Source: Streptomyces cathayae
Lineage (GTDB): Bacteria > Actinomycetota > Actinomycetes > Streptomycetales > Streptomycetaceae
Direction of reading: 5' to 3'
Assembly (NCBI RefSeq): GCF_029760955.1
Contig: NZ_CP121682.1
Coordinates: 806,001 to 870,000 of the forward strand
Length of the DNA: 64,000 nucleotides
How positions within the stretch are numbered: position 1 is the stretch's first letter; each line of letters opens with the position of its first letter. A model generated the notes under the pieces. That model saw only the letters and a list, made by a program, of their open reading frames with translations. It had not been told where the DNA came from and searched no databases. The translations under genes and the position numbers were made by a program. This document shows positions 42,412-51,528 of the stretch, in pieces.

Positions 42412-45147
42412 CTACGGCCGGTTGTCCGGGACACGCCCGCCGGCCGGGGCCGGTGTGGCGCTCGGCGCCGGTCCGGTGACCGAGGCCAGTTCGGCCCGGG
42501 CCCGCGCGGCCAGCCCGTCCGCGCCGCAGGACCGGGCGAGCGCCAGACCGCGCTCCAGGTCGGCCTTCGAGCGGGCGAGGATGCCGTACTCGACGCGGGC
42601 GACGGCGTGTTCGTACTGGCAGGGCGAGGACTCCAGGTAGGCGACGGCCTGGGCGGCGAGCCGTACCGCCCGCTGGCCGGTCTCCAGAGCGGCGGCACAG
42701 CGCAGGGCCTCCCCTATGGCGGTGTCCGTGCCGAAGCGTTCGGCCTGCCTGCGGTACTCCACGGCGAGCCGGGCGGCACGGGCCGGGTCCGTCCCGGCGA
42801 GGGCGCGGGCGAGGTCGGCGGCCCAGAAGACGTGGACGGGGTTGTGGTGGCCGCGGGAGGCCGCCGCCTTCTCTGCGGCCTCCAGTTCGTTGACGCCGTC
42901 CTCGGTGCGGCCGGCCGCGAGCAGCAGTCTGCCGCGCACCGAGCGGAGGTCGGGGAGCACGATGGTGGACGGGTAGGGTGGTGCGAAGCCGTGCCGCTCG
43001 GCGACCGCCCGGGCTTCGTCCACGTGCCCGCGGGCGAGCAGGGTGTCGACCAGGTTGCAGGTCGCCGTCCAGTACAGGGGCAGACCGCGGCCGACGCGTT
43101 CGGCCAGGCGCAGGGACTCGCGCAACGATTTCTCCGCCGCCACCAGGCGGCCCCGTCTGCGGTGCCCGAGACCGACGTAGGCGTGGGCGAGGGCCAGGTG
43201 GCCGCCGCTCCAGCCTGCCGTCTCGTAGGCGCGCAGGGCCTCGTTGTAGAGGCTTTCGGCGCGGTCCAGGCGGTCGGTGTAGGCGTAGACCCCGGCCAGC
43301 ATCAGCAGCAGTTCGACGCCCCATTCGGAGTCGGTCCAGCCGAAGCCGGGAGCGAGGCGGCCGTTGACGAGGGCGCGGTCGCAGATCTCGGCGACCTCCT
43401 CGGCGTTCTCGCCGCACATCATGGCGTCGAAGCCGCGCAGGACGAGCAGTGCGCGCTCCGAGTTGTCGCGGCCGGTGCAGGTGGCGGCGAGGTCGGCCAG
43501 GCGTTCGCTGCGGCCGGGTGTGCTGGTCTCGCCGGCGTGGACGCCCTCCCACATGAACCGCACGGCCTGCAGCCTCATCCGGGCGGGTCCCGGCTCCAGC
43601 CGGGCGGCCTCCGCCTCGACGGTGCGCAGGGCCTCCTCCGTCTGGTTGTTGTGCAGCAGCGCCTGCGAGAGCCGGACCACGGCGTCCACCCGCGCGGCGC
43701 CGTCGAGACCGGACATGCCGAGCGCGGTCCGCAGATGGCCGATGGTCCGGGCGGGCGCGGTGAGGAAGGTGGCGCGGCCCAGTTCGTAGAGCACGTGCGC
43801 GTGGACCTCGGGGCGGGGCGGTTCCTCCAGTGCGCGTTCCAGGCAGCGGCGGGCCGCGTCCGGGGCGCCGGTGGCGAGGTGTTCGCGGGCGGCCTCACGC
43901 AGTTGCCACACGAGTTCCTCGTCGTCGTCCGGGTGGACTTCGAGGAGGTGCCGGGAGGCGGACGCGGCGCCGCGTCCGGAGTCGGTGACGATCCGGGCGG
44001 CGATGCCGTGCATGGCCCGGCGCAGGGCGTCGGGGATGGAGTTGTAGACGGCGGTGGCGATGAGCGGGTGGACGAACTCGAGGTCGGCCACGCCGGTACG
44101 GCCGGTGCCGGGGTCGGGGACGGTGAGGATGCGGGCGCCGCGCAGGAGTTCGGCGCAGCGGACGGCGTCGTCACGGTTCAGGGTGGCGAGCCGGGCCACC
44201 AGGTCGACGGTGATGTCGGTGCCGATGATGGCGGCGGCCCAGGCGAACCGGGTGGAGTCTATGCCGAGTTGTTCCAGGCGGGCCACGAGTCCGCCGCCGC
44301 GGGCGGAGCGGTTCAGCGCGCGCAGTTCGCCCGCGTGGGTCTCGACGGGTTCGAGTTCGCTGTCCTGGACCTTGGCGAGGAGTTCGACGGTCTCGTACGG
44401 GTTGCCGCCGGTGACGGCCCACACCTCGCGGCAGAACGCGGCGTCCGCGTTCTCGCCCAGGGTGGCGCGGGTGAGTCCGGCCGTGGCGAGCGGGGTCAGG
44501 GCGCTGAGCACGGTGACGGGGTGCTCGGCCGCCTCGGCGACGGCATCCAGGTGGCGGGCGCTCACCCCGGAGACCTCGCCCGGTCTGCGGGCGACCACGA
44601 CGAGGACGGGCACCTCCGCCAGGCGTTCGGCGAGGACGGCGAGCCAGTGCAGGGTCTCCTGGTCGGCCCAGTGGACGTCGTCGACGGTCAGCACCAGCGG
44701 CCAGTCCCGGCGGGCCAGCCGGCGCACCGCGGCGGTCAGCCCCTCGCAGACGCCCTGCGGGTCGATGTGCCGGTCGCCGGGCTCCGCGACGCCGAGGGCG
44801 GGGCCGGCGATGTCGTACCAGTCGCCGAGGTACTCGCGGACCTCCTCCGGCAGCATCGACACCAGTGCGGGCTGGAGGAGTTGGCGTACGACGTTGAAGG
44901 GGACGGAGCGCAGGGTCTCGCCGCCGCGGGCCGACCAGACGGTGCAGCCGCGCTGTTCGGCGATGCGCCGGGTCTCGGCGAGCAGCGCGGTCTTGCCGAG
45001 CCCCGCCTCGCCCCGGAGCACCAGCAGGTTTCCGGGTGAGGACCGGTCCGCGCACAGGGTGTCGACCACCGCGGTGATGGCGGCGACCTCCTCGTCCCGC
45101 TCCCAGAGCGAGGGCGAGGCCTCGCCCGTGGGCCGTACCTCCGTCAT
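42412..45147 (-). CDS. Large AAA ATPase of the LAL (LuxR/MalT-like) type without DNA-binding domain
   Basis: 911 residues from ATG 45147. An N-terminal STAND/AAA ATPase (about 15-300) shows Walker A GEAGLGKTAL, GPLVLTVDDVHWAD-like Walker B (LVLTVDDVHWADQET) and GGNPYETVELL. The remaining 600 residues are TPR-like helical repeats (ALRAYETAGWSGGHLALAHA, AEKSLRESLRLAERVGRGLP). LAL regulators usually end with a LuxR HTH; here the sequence stops at RARAELASVTG plus a proline/alanine tail, and no HTH is found in any frame downstream. It is either a signalling ATPase without DNA binding or a truncated regulator. No obvious partner is adjacent. Confidence 0.85.
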   Translation of the reverse strand: MTEVRPTGEASPSLWERDEEVAAITAVVDTLCADRSSPGNLLVLRGEAGLGKTALLAETRRIAEQRGCTVWSARGGETLRSVPFNVVRQLLQPALVSMLPEEVREYLGDWYDIAGPALGVAEPGDRHIDPQGVCEGLTAAVRRLARRDWPLVLTVDDVHWADQETLHWLAVLAERLAEVPVLVVVARRPGEVSGVSARHLDAVAEAAEHPVTVLSALTPLATAGLTRATLGENADAAFCREVWAVTGGNPYETVELLAKVQDSELEPVETHAGELRALNRSARGGGLVARLEQLGIDSTRFAWAAAIIGTDITVDLVARLATLNRDDAVRCAELLRGARILTVPDPGTGRTGVADLEFVHPLIATAVYNSIPDALRRAMHGIAARIVTDSGRGAASASRHLLEVHPDDDEELVWQLREAAREHLATGAPDAARRCLERALEEPPRPEVHAHVLYELGRATFLTAPARTIGHLRTALGMSGLDGAARVDAVVRLSQALLHNNQTEEALRTVEAEAARLEPGPARMRLQAVRFMWEGVHAGETSTPGRSERLADLAATCTGRDNSERALLVLRGFDAMMCGENAEEVAEICDRALVNGRLAPGFGWTDSEWGVELLLMLAGVYAYTDRLDRAESLYNEALRAYETAGWSGGHLALAHAYVGLGHRRRGRLVAAEKSLRESLRLAERVGRGLPLYWTATCNLVDTLLARGHVDEARAVAERHGFAPPYPSTIVLPDLRSVRGRLLLAAGRTEDGVNELEAAEKAAASRGHHNPVHVFWAADLARALAGTDPARAARLAVEYRRQAERFGTDTAIGEALRCAAALETGQRAVRLAAQAVAYLESSPCQYEHAVARVEYGILARSKADLERGLALARSCGADGLAARARAELASVTGPAPSATPAPAGGRVPDNRP

Positions 45148-45511
45148 CCCGCTGCCTCCCCAAGTCGCCCGAACGACGTACAGCCGTCGAGCGTAGTCCT
45201 CCGACGGCCCTGATGGAGCAGTACCGTGCCCGCTCTTGCCGTGACGGGTGACACGCGGTACAGAGGTCGACGCGTCCCGCCGCCCACCTGGGGATGAGGA
45301 GTCAACAGCTGTCTGCGGATGTGATGGTGACGGCCCGTCGGATCATTTTCGCAGGAGCGCGCCGAGGAGGGGAAGGCCCGCGGCGAAGCGGCGGCGCACC
45401 GGCCGTACAGGAGTGCGCGGAGGGCGGCCGGTCACCGGAGGTGACGGACCTCTCCCCTCCGGTCCCGTCCGGTCTCATCCGGCTTTCATCGACGCCTCAT
45501 ACGGTGGGGGC
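45148..45511. other. Intergenic between divergent genes, nothing recognised
   Basis: About 360 bases between the AAA ATPase and the DUF2510 gene. Open frames are present but lack coding bias and binding sites. I see no clear promoter or strong palindrome. Confidence 0.4.
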
Positions 45512-46507
45512 ATGACGCAGGCGACTCCTCCCGGGTGGCATCCCGACCCCGGGCAGACGAATGACGGACCGGCCACCGAGCGCTGGTGGGACGGCACCGC
45601 CTGGACGGACCAGGTCCGGCCGACGGGCTCGGCATCCGCCTGGGGCCCTCCGGCACCGGGCACGGCGGCCCACCCGGCCCACCCGGCGTACCCGGCCCAT
45701 CCGGCGTACCCGGGGTATCCGGTGCACCAGGGGTATCCCGGGATCGTGCGGTCCGGCTCGGGCTCCGGACGGCGGCGCAGGCTGCTGATCGGCATCGCCG
45801 TGGCCGCGGCCGTCGCGGTGCTGGCGAGCATCGGGATCGGCGTGTACGCGCTGCCCGGCGACAGCGGCGGCGGCAACTCCGCGACCGCGCAGGGTCCGGG
45901 TGGTTCGGAAGGCGGTCCTGAGGGCGGCCCCGACGGAAAGGACTCCGGCCCGGACACCTCGAAGCCGCCGCGGGTGGAGAGCGGGTCGGTGACCGACGGG
46001 CTGAGCGGAATCAGCCTGCCCATCCCGGACGGCTGGTACGGCCAGGAGGGCCAGGTGGGCGCCCAGATCATGTCGGACGACACCTACGAATGCCCCGGCA
46101 ACACCTCCAGCACCTGCACCAAGGGCGGGGCCTACTCGATGCCGGCGCCGGCCCTCGGCATCCGCGGCTCCACCGCCGAGGAGGTCGCCAAGGCGGACAT
46201 CGCCGCCAATGCCGAGGAGTCGTACGGCGGCGATTCCTACGGGAGGATCACCTCGCACGAGGTCCTCGAGTCGAAGGCGGTGGACGTCGCCGGGCAGAAG
46301 GGCTACCTGGTGCGCTGGAAGGCGGTCACCAGCAAGGGCTCCGACGGGTACGTCCAGTCGCTGGCCCTCCCCTCCCCCGCGCAGCCGAAGCAGATCGTCG
46401 TGATCCGCTTCGGTCTGGACACCGACCAGAAGCAGTCGCTCCTCGACGACATCATCGGGGGCATCGAGAAGGCGGAGGGCCGCGGCGGCAACGGCCAGGA
46501 CATATGA
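45512..46507 (+). CDS. DUF2510-domain membrane-anchored protein
   Basis: 331 residues from ATG 45512, with GGTGGGGG upstream. The N-terminal 30 residues are a DUF2510 motif: PPGWHPDPG then ERWWDGTAWTDQ with its three tryptophans. A proline/tyrosine/alanine-rich linker with repeated HPAYP-like units (about 45-85) leads to one membrane segment (RRRLLIGIAVAAAVAVLASI). The outer part has a Gly/Pro/Asp-rich linker and a domain of about 170 residues (ISLPIPDGWYGQEG, GIRGSTAEEVAKADI, VDVAGQKGYLVRWKAVTS). Two Cys (YECPGNTSSTC) may form a disulfide. Function unknown; DUF2510 probably recruits cytoplasmic partners. Confidence 0.85.
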   Translation: MTQATPPGWHPDPGQTNDGPATERWWDGTAWTDQVRPTGSASAWGPPAPGTAAHPAHPAYPAHPAYPGYPVHQGYPGIVRSGSGSGRRRRLLIGIAVAAAVAVLASIGIGVYALPGDSGGGNSATAQGPGGSEGGPEGGPDGKDSGPDTSKPPRVESGSVTDGLSGISLPIPDGWYGQEGQVGAQIMSDDTYECPGNTSSTCTKGGAYSMPAPALGIRGSTAEEVAKADIAANAEESYGGDSYGRITSHEVLESKAVDVAGQKGYLVRWKAVTSKGSDGYVQSLALPSPAQPKQIVVIRFGLDTDQKQSLLDDIIGGIEKAEGRGGNGQDI

Positions 46508-46538
46508 CCCGCTGAGGCGGGCGACGGCCGGGTGGCGC

Positions 46539-46967
46539 TCAAGCGGCGAGAAGCAGGACGCCGAGAACCAGGAGCGCCACCGCCTTGATGGTCTCGAGCC
46601 CCACGTAGTGCCAGTGGGCGTGGGAGCGGGGCAGTCGCTCTCCGGCGAGCACCCGGTCGGACCGGTGGTTGAGCCGGGGCCGGATCACACCGAGTTGAGC
46701 TGCCAGCACCACGGCCACCACGACGGTGAGCACGGCCACCGGGGTGCCGGGCCCGCCGGCCGCCACGGCGGCAAGGGTGATCACGACGAGGACGATCTCG
46801 ACGAGATGGAGCGCCCGGAAGACGATGCGGCCGATACCGAGGCCGATCGGGATCGTCACCCCCGGCGCCCGGAACTTCAACGGCGCCTCCAGGAAGGAGA
46901 TCGCCAGCACCATGCCGAGCCAGACGAAGACGGCGGCGCCCGCTGTGGCGGCCGATACGGAGTTCAC
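46539..46967 (-). CDS. Small integral membrane protein, 142 residues
   Basis: 142 residues from ATG 46967. Four hydrophobic segments: AGAAVFVWLGMVLAISFL, HLVEIVLVVITLAAVAAG, VAVLTVVVAVVLAAQLGV and ALLVLGVLLLAA. LEAPLKFRAPGVTIPIGLGI in the first loop and RPRLNHRSDRVLAGE in the second are the likely conserved parts. I cannot name the function. It is 18 bases after the Fe-S regulator gene on the same strand, so it belongs to the ferredoxin-regulator operon. Confidence 0.8.
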   Translation of the reverse strand: MNSVSAATAGAAVFVWLGMVLAISFLEAPLKFRAPGVTIPIGLGIGRIVFRALHLVEIVLVVITLAAVAAGGPGTPVAVLTVVVAVVLAAQLGVIRPRLNHRSDRVLAGERLPRSHAHWHYVGLETIKAVALLVLGVLLLAA

Positions 46968-46985
46968 TGCCGGACTGTCCTTCCT

Positions 46986-47714
46986 CTACGCGGCGCGCGC
47001 TGGGACGAAATGGGCGTGACAGACGTCGGGTTCGGCGAACGGCACCAGCCGGCCGGCGGCGACGGGCGCGTCCAGTGCGGCCAACGCGCCCTTCATCAGG
47101 CCCAGATGGAGCGGGCAGACGATCTGCCGGTACTCCTCGGCGAGTTCGAGGAACGGACAGTGCCGCAGACGGATGACGTCGGGCACCTCATCGGACCCGT
47201 CGTTCACCGGGCCCGCCTGGCTCACAGGGGCCACAGGGGCCACAGGGGCCACAGGATCGAAGCCGAGGTCGGCGAGGAGTGCGACCAGCCGGTCGACCGC
47301 TTCGCGGCCGGTCACGGTGTGGAAGGGCGGCGCCGGGTCGACCAGGTGCCGCCCCCAGGCCCGGCCGGCCTCCACGGCCTCCGCCTCGGCTCCGGCGCCG
47401 GCCGTCGCGAGCCGGCTGAGCAGCATCCGGGCCAGCAGCCGGTACTCGCGCCGCCCTCCGCGGTCCATTCCGCGCCGCGGCGCGTACACCGCGCGGGGAC
47501 GCCCCCGCCCGGACGGCGCCTCCAGGGTCCGCTCCACCGCCCCGCGCGTCACCAGCGAATCCAGGTGGAAGCGCGCCGTGTTGGCGTGGACCCCCACCCG
47601 CTCCGCCACCTCGTTGACGCCGAGCGGCGCGCCGGCGGTGCGCAGCACCTCGAGCACGGCACGGCGGCGCGGGGTCACCGGGTCGCCGTCCCCGGCGCGC
47701 TCCCCGGAGGTCAC
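46986..47714 (-). CDS. ArsR/SufR-like HTH regulator with C-terminal cysteine cluster
   Basis: 242 residues from GTG 47714, overlapping the ferredoxin stop. The winged HTH is RRRAVLEVLRTAGAPLGVNE, GVHANTARFHLDSLV and the basic wing SGRGRPRAVY. The C-terminus carries RHCPFLELAEEYRQIVCPLH and PDVCHAHFV: three cysteines plus histidines in the arrangement of SufR-type regulators that bind an Fe-S cluster. It may therefore sense iron or oxidative state. A 9-base repeat, acaggggcc three times at 47224-47250, encodes PVAPVAPVA in the linker. Cotranscribed with fdxA; the inverted repeat at 48055-48081 is its likely operator. Confidence 0.82.
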   Translation of the reverse strand: MTSGERAGDGDPVTPRRRAVLEVLRTAGAPLGVNEVAERVGVHANTARFHLDSLVTRGAVERTLEAPSGRGRPRAVYAPRRGMDRGGRREYRLLARMLLSRLATAGAGAEAEAVEAGRAWGRHLVDPAPPFHTVTGREAVDRLVALLADLGFDPVAPVAPVAPVSQAGPVNDGSDEVPDVIRLRHCPFLELAEEYRQIVCPLHLGLMKGALAALDAPVAAGRLVPFAEPDVCHAHFVPARAA

Positions 47715-48037
47715 GCCGCGCCGTCCTGCGGCGGCAGCGCGGCGATCAGCGGGTGGTCCCGCTCGATCAGCCCCAGCTTGGAGGCCCCGCCGGGCGAGCC
47801 GAGGTCGTCGAAGAACTCGACGTTCGCCTTGTAGTAGTCCTTCCACTCCTCGGGAGTGTCATCCTCGTAGAAGATGGCCTCGACCGGGCAGACCGGCTCG
47901 CAGGCGCCGCAGTCGACACACTCGTCCGGATGGATGTACAGGGACCGCCGGCCCTCGTAGATGCAGTCGACCGGGCACTCGTCGACGCACGCCTTGTCCT
48001 TCACGTCGACACAGGGCTGCGCGATCACATAGGTCAC
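47711..48037 (-). CDS. fdxA: Seven-iron ferredoxin
   Basis: 108 residues from the GTG at 48037, with GGGGAGGAGGA upstream. Standard actinobacterial 7Fe ferredoxin: CVDVKDKACVDECPVDC gives the [3Fe-4S] cluster pattern and the start of the second, CVDCGACEPVC completes the [4Fe-4S] pattern, followed by EAIFYEDDTPEEWKDYY. It carries electrons to cytochromes P450 or other oxidoreductases. Here it is the first gene of an operon with an Fe-S-type regulator and a membrane protein, implying iron- or redox-controlled synthesis rather than a housekeeping copy. Confidence 0.95.
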   Translation of the reverse strand: MTYVIAQPCVDVKDKACVDECPVDCIYEGRRSLYIHPDECVDCGACEPVCPVEAIFYEDDTPEEWKDYYKANVEFFDDLGSPGGASKLGLIERDHPLIAALPPQDGAA

Positions 48038-48054
48038 GACGTCCTCCTCCCCGA

Positions 48055-48081
48055 ATTCTCACTAATCCTCTCTGTGAGAAT
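48055..48081. promoter_or_regulatory. 8-bp inverted repeat before fdxA
   Basis: ATTCTCAC (48055-48062) and GTGAGAAT (48074-48081) with an 11-base A/T-rich spacer, 18 bases before the fdxA start. The dyad covers the region where the fdxA promoter must lie and is A/T-rich for this genome; likely operator of the cotranscribed HTH regulator. Confidence 0.6.
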
Positions 48082-48381
48082 AGTGCTTCACGGCATCCTT
48101 CCACCACCGGCGACGCCCGGGAATCACAGGAAACAGGGCACCGTCCGGGCGAAGCAGCCGATTCCCCGTGAAGCGCGATCGCGCTCCAGCCCAGGAGGCA
48201 CGGCACTCACCGGCAGATCGAGGCGCCCTGCGGTGCACCGATCGTGCAAGCCCGTCCGGCGCACCGCGAGCGGGCACACCGGGCGCCCTCGGCTTTCGAT
48301 CTCCCCCGGAGGGGGATACCTTTCGAGGGCAAGCAGGCTCGTGTTCCGACATATGCGCATACGCGGCATCCTGGAGGAGCT
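48082..48381. other. Intergenic between divergent fdxA and DUF5996 genes
   Basis: About 300 bases. Apart from the operator at its left edge I see no gene; open frames lack coding bias. The promoter of the DUF5996 gene should be near 48330-48370 but is not distinct. Confidence 0.4.
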
Positions 48382-49326
48382 GTGGAACTCTTTCCCTCGC
48401 TGCCCTACGCCGAATGGCGGGCGACCAAGGAGACACTGCACCGGTTCGCGCAGGTGGTCGGAAAGGTGCGGCTCGCGGCCTCGCCCCGCCGCAACCACTG
48501 GTGGAACGTTCCCCACCATCTCACCGGACGTGGCATCACCACCCGCCCGATGGGACTGGACGACCAGGGCCGCTTCTTCTGCATCGACTTCGACTTCGTC
48601 GACCACCGGCTTCTCGTCACGACCGGTGCGGGTCGCGAGGTGTCCTTCCCGCTGCCCGGCCTCTCGGTGGCCGACTTCTACCGTCTGCTGCAGTCGGCGC
48701 TCACCGAACTCGACGTCTCCGTGCGCATCGGGCTACCGCACCCCTTCGACCTCCCGGATTCCGGCCGCCCCTTCGACCAGGACACGGAACACCGCGCCTA
48801 CGACCAGGAGTCGGTGAACCGCTACTGGGTCATCCTGTCCCAGGTCAACCTGGTCCTGGAGGAGTACGCCGCCGAGTGGTCCGGAAAGACGAGTCCGGTG
48901 CACCACTTCTGGCACACCTTCGACATCGCGGTGACCAGGTTCTCCGACACCCCCGTCGCCCACTCCGCCTCCGTCGATCCGGTCACCAGGGAGGCGTACT
49001 CCCGTGAGGTGATCAGCGCGGGTTTCTGGTTCGGCGACCCGGCCTTCCCGAAGGCGGCGTTCTACTCCTACACCGCGCCCGAACCGGCCGGGCTGGAACG
49101 CCGTCCGCTGCGGCCCGCCGCCGCCTCGTGGGTCGAACGCGGCGCCGGCAGCCATCTGGCGATCCTCGACTACGAGCAGGCCAGGACCACCCCCTCACCA
49201 CGCGCCGACGTGCTCGCCTTCCTGCGGAGCGCCTACCGGGCCGGCGCGGAGACGGCGGGCTGGGACCTCGAACGGAACGCCTGCCCGGGAGGCGTGACCG
49301 ACCCCGCCGCCGCACAGCGGACCTGA
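48382..49326 (+). CDS. DUF5996-family protein
   Basis: 314 residues from GTG 48382 (MELFPSLPYAEWRATKETL), with GGAGGAG 3 bases upstream. The whole sequence follows the family: QVVGKVRLAASPRRNHWWN and GRFFCIDFDFVDHRLLV, FPLPGLSVADFYRLLQSAL and VHHFWHTFDIAVTRFSDTP, then SAGFWFGDPAFPKAAFYSY. It is soluble, rich in Trp and His (HWWNVPHH), which could hint at a metal or redox site, but no function is known to me. Single gene, divergent from fdxA. Its last codons are part of a long hairpin shared with the convergent glycosidase gene. Confidence 0.85.
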   Translation: MELFPSLPYAEWRATKETLHRFAQVVGKVRLAASPRRNHWWNVPHHLTGRGITTRPMGLDDQGRFFCIDFDFVDHRLLVTTGAGREVSFPLPGLSVADFYRLLQSALTELDVSVRIGLPHPFDLPDSGRPFDQDTEHRAYDQESVNRYWVILSQVNLVLEEYAAEWSGKTSPVHHFWHTFDIAVTRFSDTPVAHSASVDPVTREAYSREVISAGFWFGDPAFPKAAFYSYTAPEPAGLERRPLRPAAASWVERGAGSHLAILDYEQARTTPSPRADVLAFLRSAYRAGAETAGWDLERNACPGGVTDPAAAQRT

Positions 49327-49341
49327 GCAGCGGCGGGGTCG
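49299..49341. terminator. 12-bp stem hairpin spanning the DUF5996 stop
   Basis: CGACCCCGCCGC (49299-49310) pairs perfectly with GCGGCGGGGTCG (49330-49341) around the stop codon, just before the end of the convergent glycosidase gene at 49354. Confidence 0.55.
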
Positions 49342-49353
49342 CACGGGAGAACG

Positions 49354-51528
49354 TCAGGAAAGGTATGCCTCAACTTCGCTGAACTGGGCCGCCGGCCAGC
49401 CGGTGTTGCCGGTGACGCGCAGCCGGAGGTGGCGCAGGTCGGTGCCGTCCGGCAGGGGCACGGTGACCGTGTTGCCGGTGGCCGGGTCGAAGCGGTACTC
49501 CTGGGCGGCGAGGACCGTCGTGTACGCGGAGCCGTCGGTGCTGCCCTGGACGGCGAGGGTCTGGGTGCGGGTCTGCCACGCGGGCTGCGGGGGCAGCTTC
49601 AGCACCAGCCGCCGGACGGCCAGGCGGGAGCCGAGGTCCACCGTCAGTGCCTGCGGGAAGGCGTGGTTGGCGGACTCCCAGTAGGTGTGCGCGTCGCCGT
49701 CGACCGCCTTGGCCGGCGTGTAGACGTCCTGGGAGCCGGTGGCGGTCGCGGTGCGGCCCCGGGCGAGGTTGCGGTCCGGGCCGGGGTCGGGGTTGCCCGC
49801 ACCGGGATCCGGCCAGGTGGAGCAGTCCGACCAGGTGCTGTCCCAGCCGGAGTTGCCGCCGCCGTCGGTGAGGGTGAAGGTGCCCGAGCCGGCCGGATAG
49901 GGGCAGTTGTAGGTACCGGCCGCGCCGACGCCGGTGGCGGTGACGTTCCGGAAGGTGGCGGCGCCCGGCGTCTCGGCCTGGACGACGACCGTACCGGCCC
50001 CGGCGACGGTGGCGCCGTCGACGGTGATGTTCTTCGCGGCGTGGCCGCGCCCGCTGCCGGAGACGAACTCGAAGGCGCTGTACGGGCTGTCGGTGATGGT
50101 GGTGTCGGTGATCCTGACCTGCGCCTCGATGGCACTGTCGTAGGAGTCGACGCGCAGGGCGCCCATGGGGTGGTTCCAGTTGGGGTTCATGGCACCGGTG
50201 CGGACCAGGGTGTTGCCGTCGACGGTGATCGTGCCGGCCAGCGGGTGGAACGGGTCGAGGAACTTCTGGTTGGAGATCGCGATGCCGCTGCCCAGCGCGT
50301 TGGTGTCGGCGATCAGGTTGCCCCTGACGGTGATGTCGGTGCCGCCGTAGATCGCGATGCCGTTGGCGAGGTTCGGCTGCGAGATGGTGTTGTTCTCGAA
50401 ACTGCTGTTGACGTTGGGCCCGTACAGCGACCACATGGCGAGCGAGTCGTCGCCCTGGTTGCGCAGGAAGTTGCCGCGGACCTTCACCCCGCGTGCGGTG
50501 CCGTTGAGGTTGAGGCCGTCCGCCGTCATGTCGTAGAAGCGGCTGTTCTCCACGATCAGGTTGTCGTTGTTGCCGGTCAGCCAGAGGCCCACCTTGAGGT
50601 GCTGGAGCCACATGCCGGAGACGGACGAGTTCGGGCCGAGTGAGCCGTTGACGAAGTTGTCGGGGTTCGAGTCGACCCGCTCGGTGACCTCGCCGATGAC
50701 GGCGAAGTCCTTGATGTGGACGTTGCCGGCGGAGTTCGACTGGTCGATGAAGCGGGAGGAGCGCACGACGGAGTGCCAGTGGCCCGCGCCCTGGAGGGTG
50801 ACGTTCTGGACGCCGCCCAGTGCGGAGGTGAGCCGGTACTCGCCCTGCGGTATCCAGACCACCCCGCCCCGGGCCGCGGAGACGGCCTCCCGGAAGGCCT
50901 GCGTGGAGTCGCCCCGGCCGCTGGGGTCGGCGCCCTTGTCGGTGACGGAGACCGAACCGGCCGGCCTGGCGGCGGGCGCGGCCACCTGCTCGAAGTCGGC
51001 CACGTCGACGGTGACCTGGACACCCGTGGCCTGAAGGGCGACCGTGTCACCGGCCCGGATGTCCCGGTCGAGCAGCAGGCGCGCGTTGTCGAAGAAGTGA
51101 TGGGACCTGGAGCCCGCGATCCAACCGGTGTCGACGTGGGAGTACTTGGAGGTCACCGGCAGGGTCTTGGCCAGCTTCTCGCCGTTGACGTAGACGTCGA
51201 GCGAGCCGGACTGCCCGTCGGGGACGCTGTAGGCGACGTTCACGGCGTTGGCCGCGCGCGGCACCGTGAACTCGACCCGCTGACCGGCGTCGAGCCGGAC
51301 GGCCTGACGGCCCGAGGCCTCGGAGGCGAGGGTGCCCTGGGTGTGGTCGGGGCCGATCCTCGCCCCCGTGGTGCGGGCGGACTCGGCCTCGACCGAGGTG
51401 AAGGGGAGGGTGGCGCCCGCGGCGGCGTGGACGGGCGCGGGCGCGAGGGCGACGAGCATGCCGGCGGCGACGGCGACGACCGTACCTACGGCCGACATGC
51501 CCCTGACAGGCGATCTGGAGGTGCGCAT
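49354..51528 (-). CDS. Secreted right-handed beta-helix glycosidase with discoidin domain, probably GH87 (mycodextranase/alpha-1,3-glucanase)
   Basis: 724 residues from ATG 51528, with AAGGGA upstream. Signal peptide to about residue 36 (VGTVVAVAAGMLVALAPAPVHA). A carbohydrate-binding module (about 42-185) precedes a pectate-lyase-like beta helix (about 190-560) beginning KGADPSGRGDSTQAFREA. The helix turns contain FYDMTADGLNL (Asp333, Asp337) and NQGDDSLAMWS (Asp360, Asp361), the aspartate pattern of GH87 enzymes that cut alpha-1,3 links in fungal wall glucans. A discoidin (F5/8) domain (about 585-724) follows a Pro/Gly/Asp linker. Its neighbours, a GH13 alpha-glucosidase and a sugar importer, support alpha-glucan use. 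GH87 assignment is inferred. Confidence 0.75.
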   Translation of the reverse strand: MRTSRSPVRGMSAVGTVVAVAAGMLVALAPAPVHAAAGATLPFTSVEAESARTTGARIGPDHTQGTLASEASGRQAVRLDAGQRVEFTVPRAANAVNVAYSVPDGQSGSLDVYVNGEKLAKTLPVTSKYSHVDTGWIAGSRSHHFFDNARLLLDRDIRAGDTVALQATGVQVTVDVADFEQVAAPAARPAGSVSVTDKGADPSGRGDSTQAFREAVSAARGGVVWIPQGEYRLTSALGGVQNVTLQGAGHWHSVVRSSRFIDQSNSAGNVHIKDFAVIGEVTERVDSNPDNFVNGSLGPNSSVSGMWLQHLKVGLWLTGNNDNLIVENSRFYDMTADGLNLNGTARGVKVRGNFLRNQGDDSLAMWSLYGPNVNSSFENNTISQPNLANGIAIYGGTDITVRGNLIADTNALGSGIAISNQKFLDPFHPLAGTITVDGNTLVRTGAMNPNWNHPMGALRVDSYDSAIEAQVRITDTTITDSPYSAFEFVSGSGRGHAAKNITVDGATVAGAGTVVVQAETPGAATFRNVTATGVGAAGTYNCPYPAGSGTFTLTDGGGNSGWDSTWSDCSTWPDPGAGNPDPGPDRNLARGRTATATGSQDVYTPAKAVDGDAHTYWESANHAFPQALTVDLGSRLAVRRLVLKLPPQPAWQTRTQTLAVQGSTDGSAYTTVLAAQEYRFDPATGNTVTVPLPDGTDLRHLRLRVTGNTGWPAAQFSEVEAYLS

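Noticed and set aside
42130..45039. 969-codon plus-strand frame opposite the AAA ATPase
   Set aside because: Rich in Gly/Ala/Gln without domains; antisense artefact of high GC. The minus strand holds Walker motifs.
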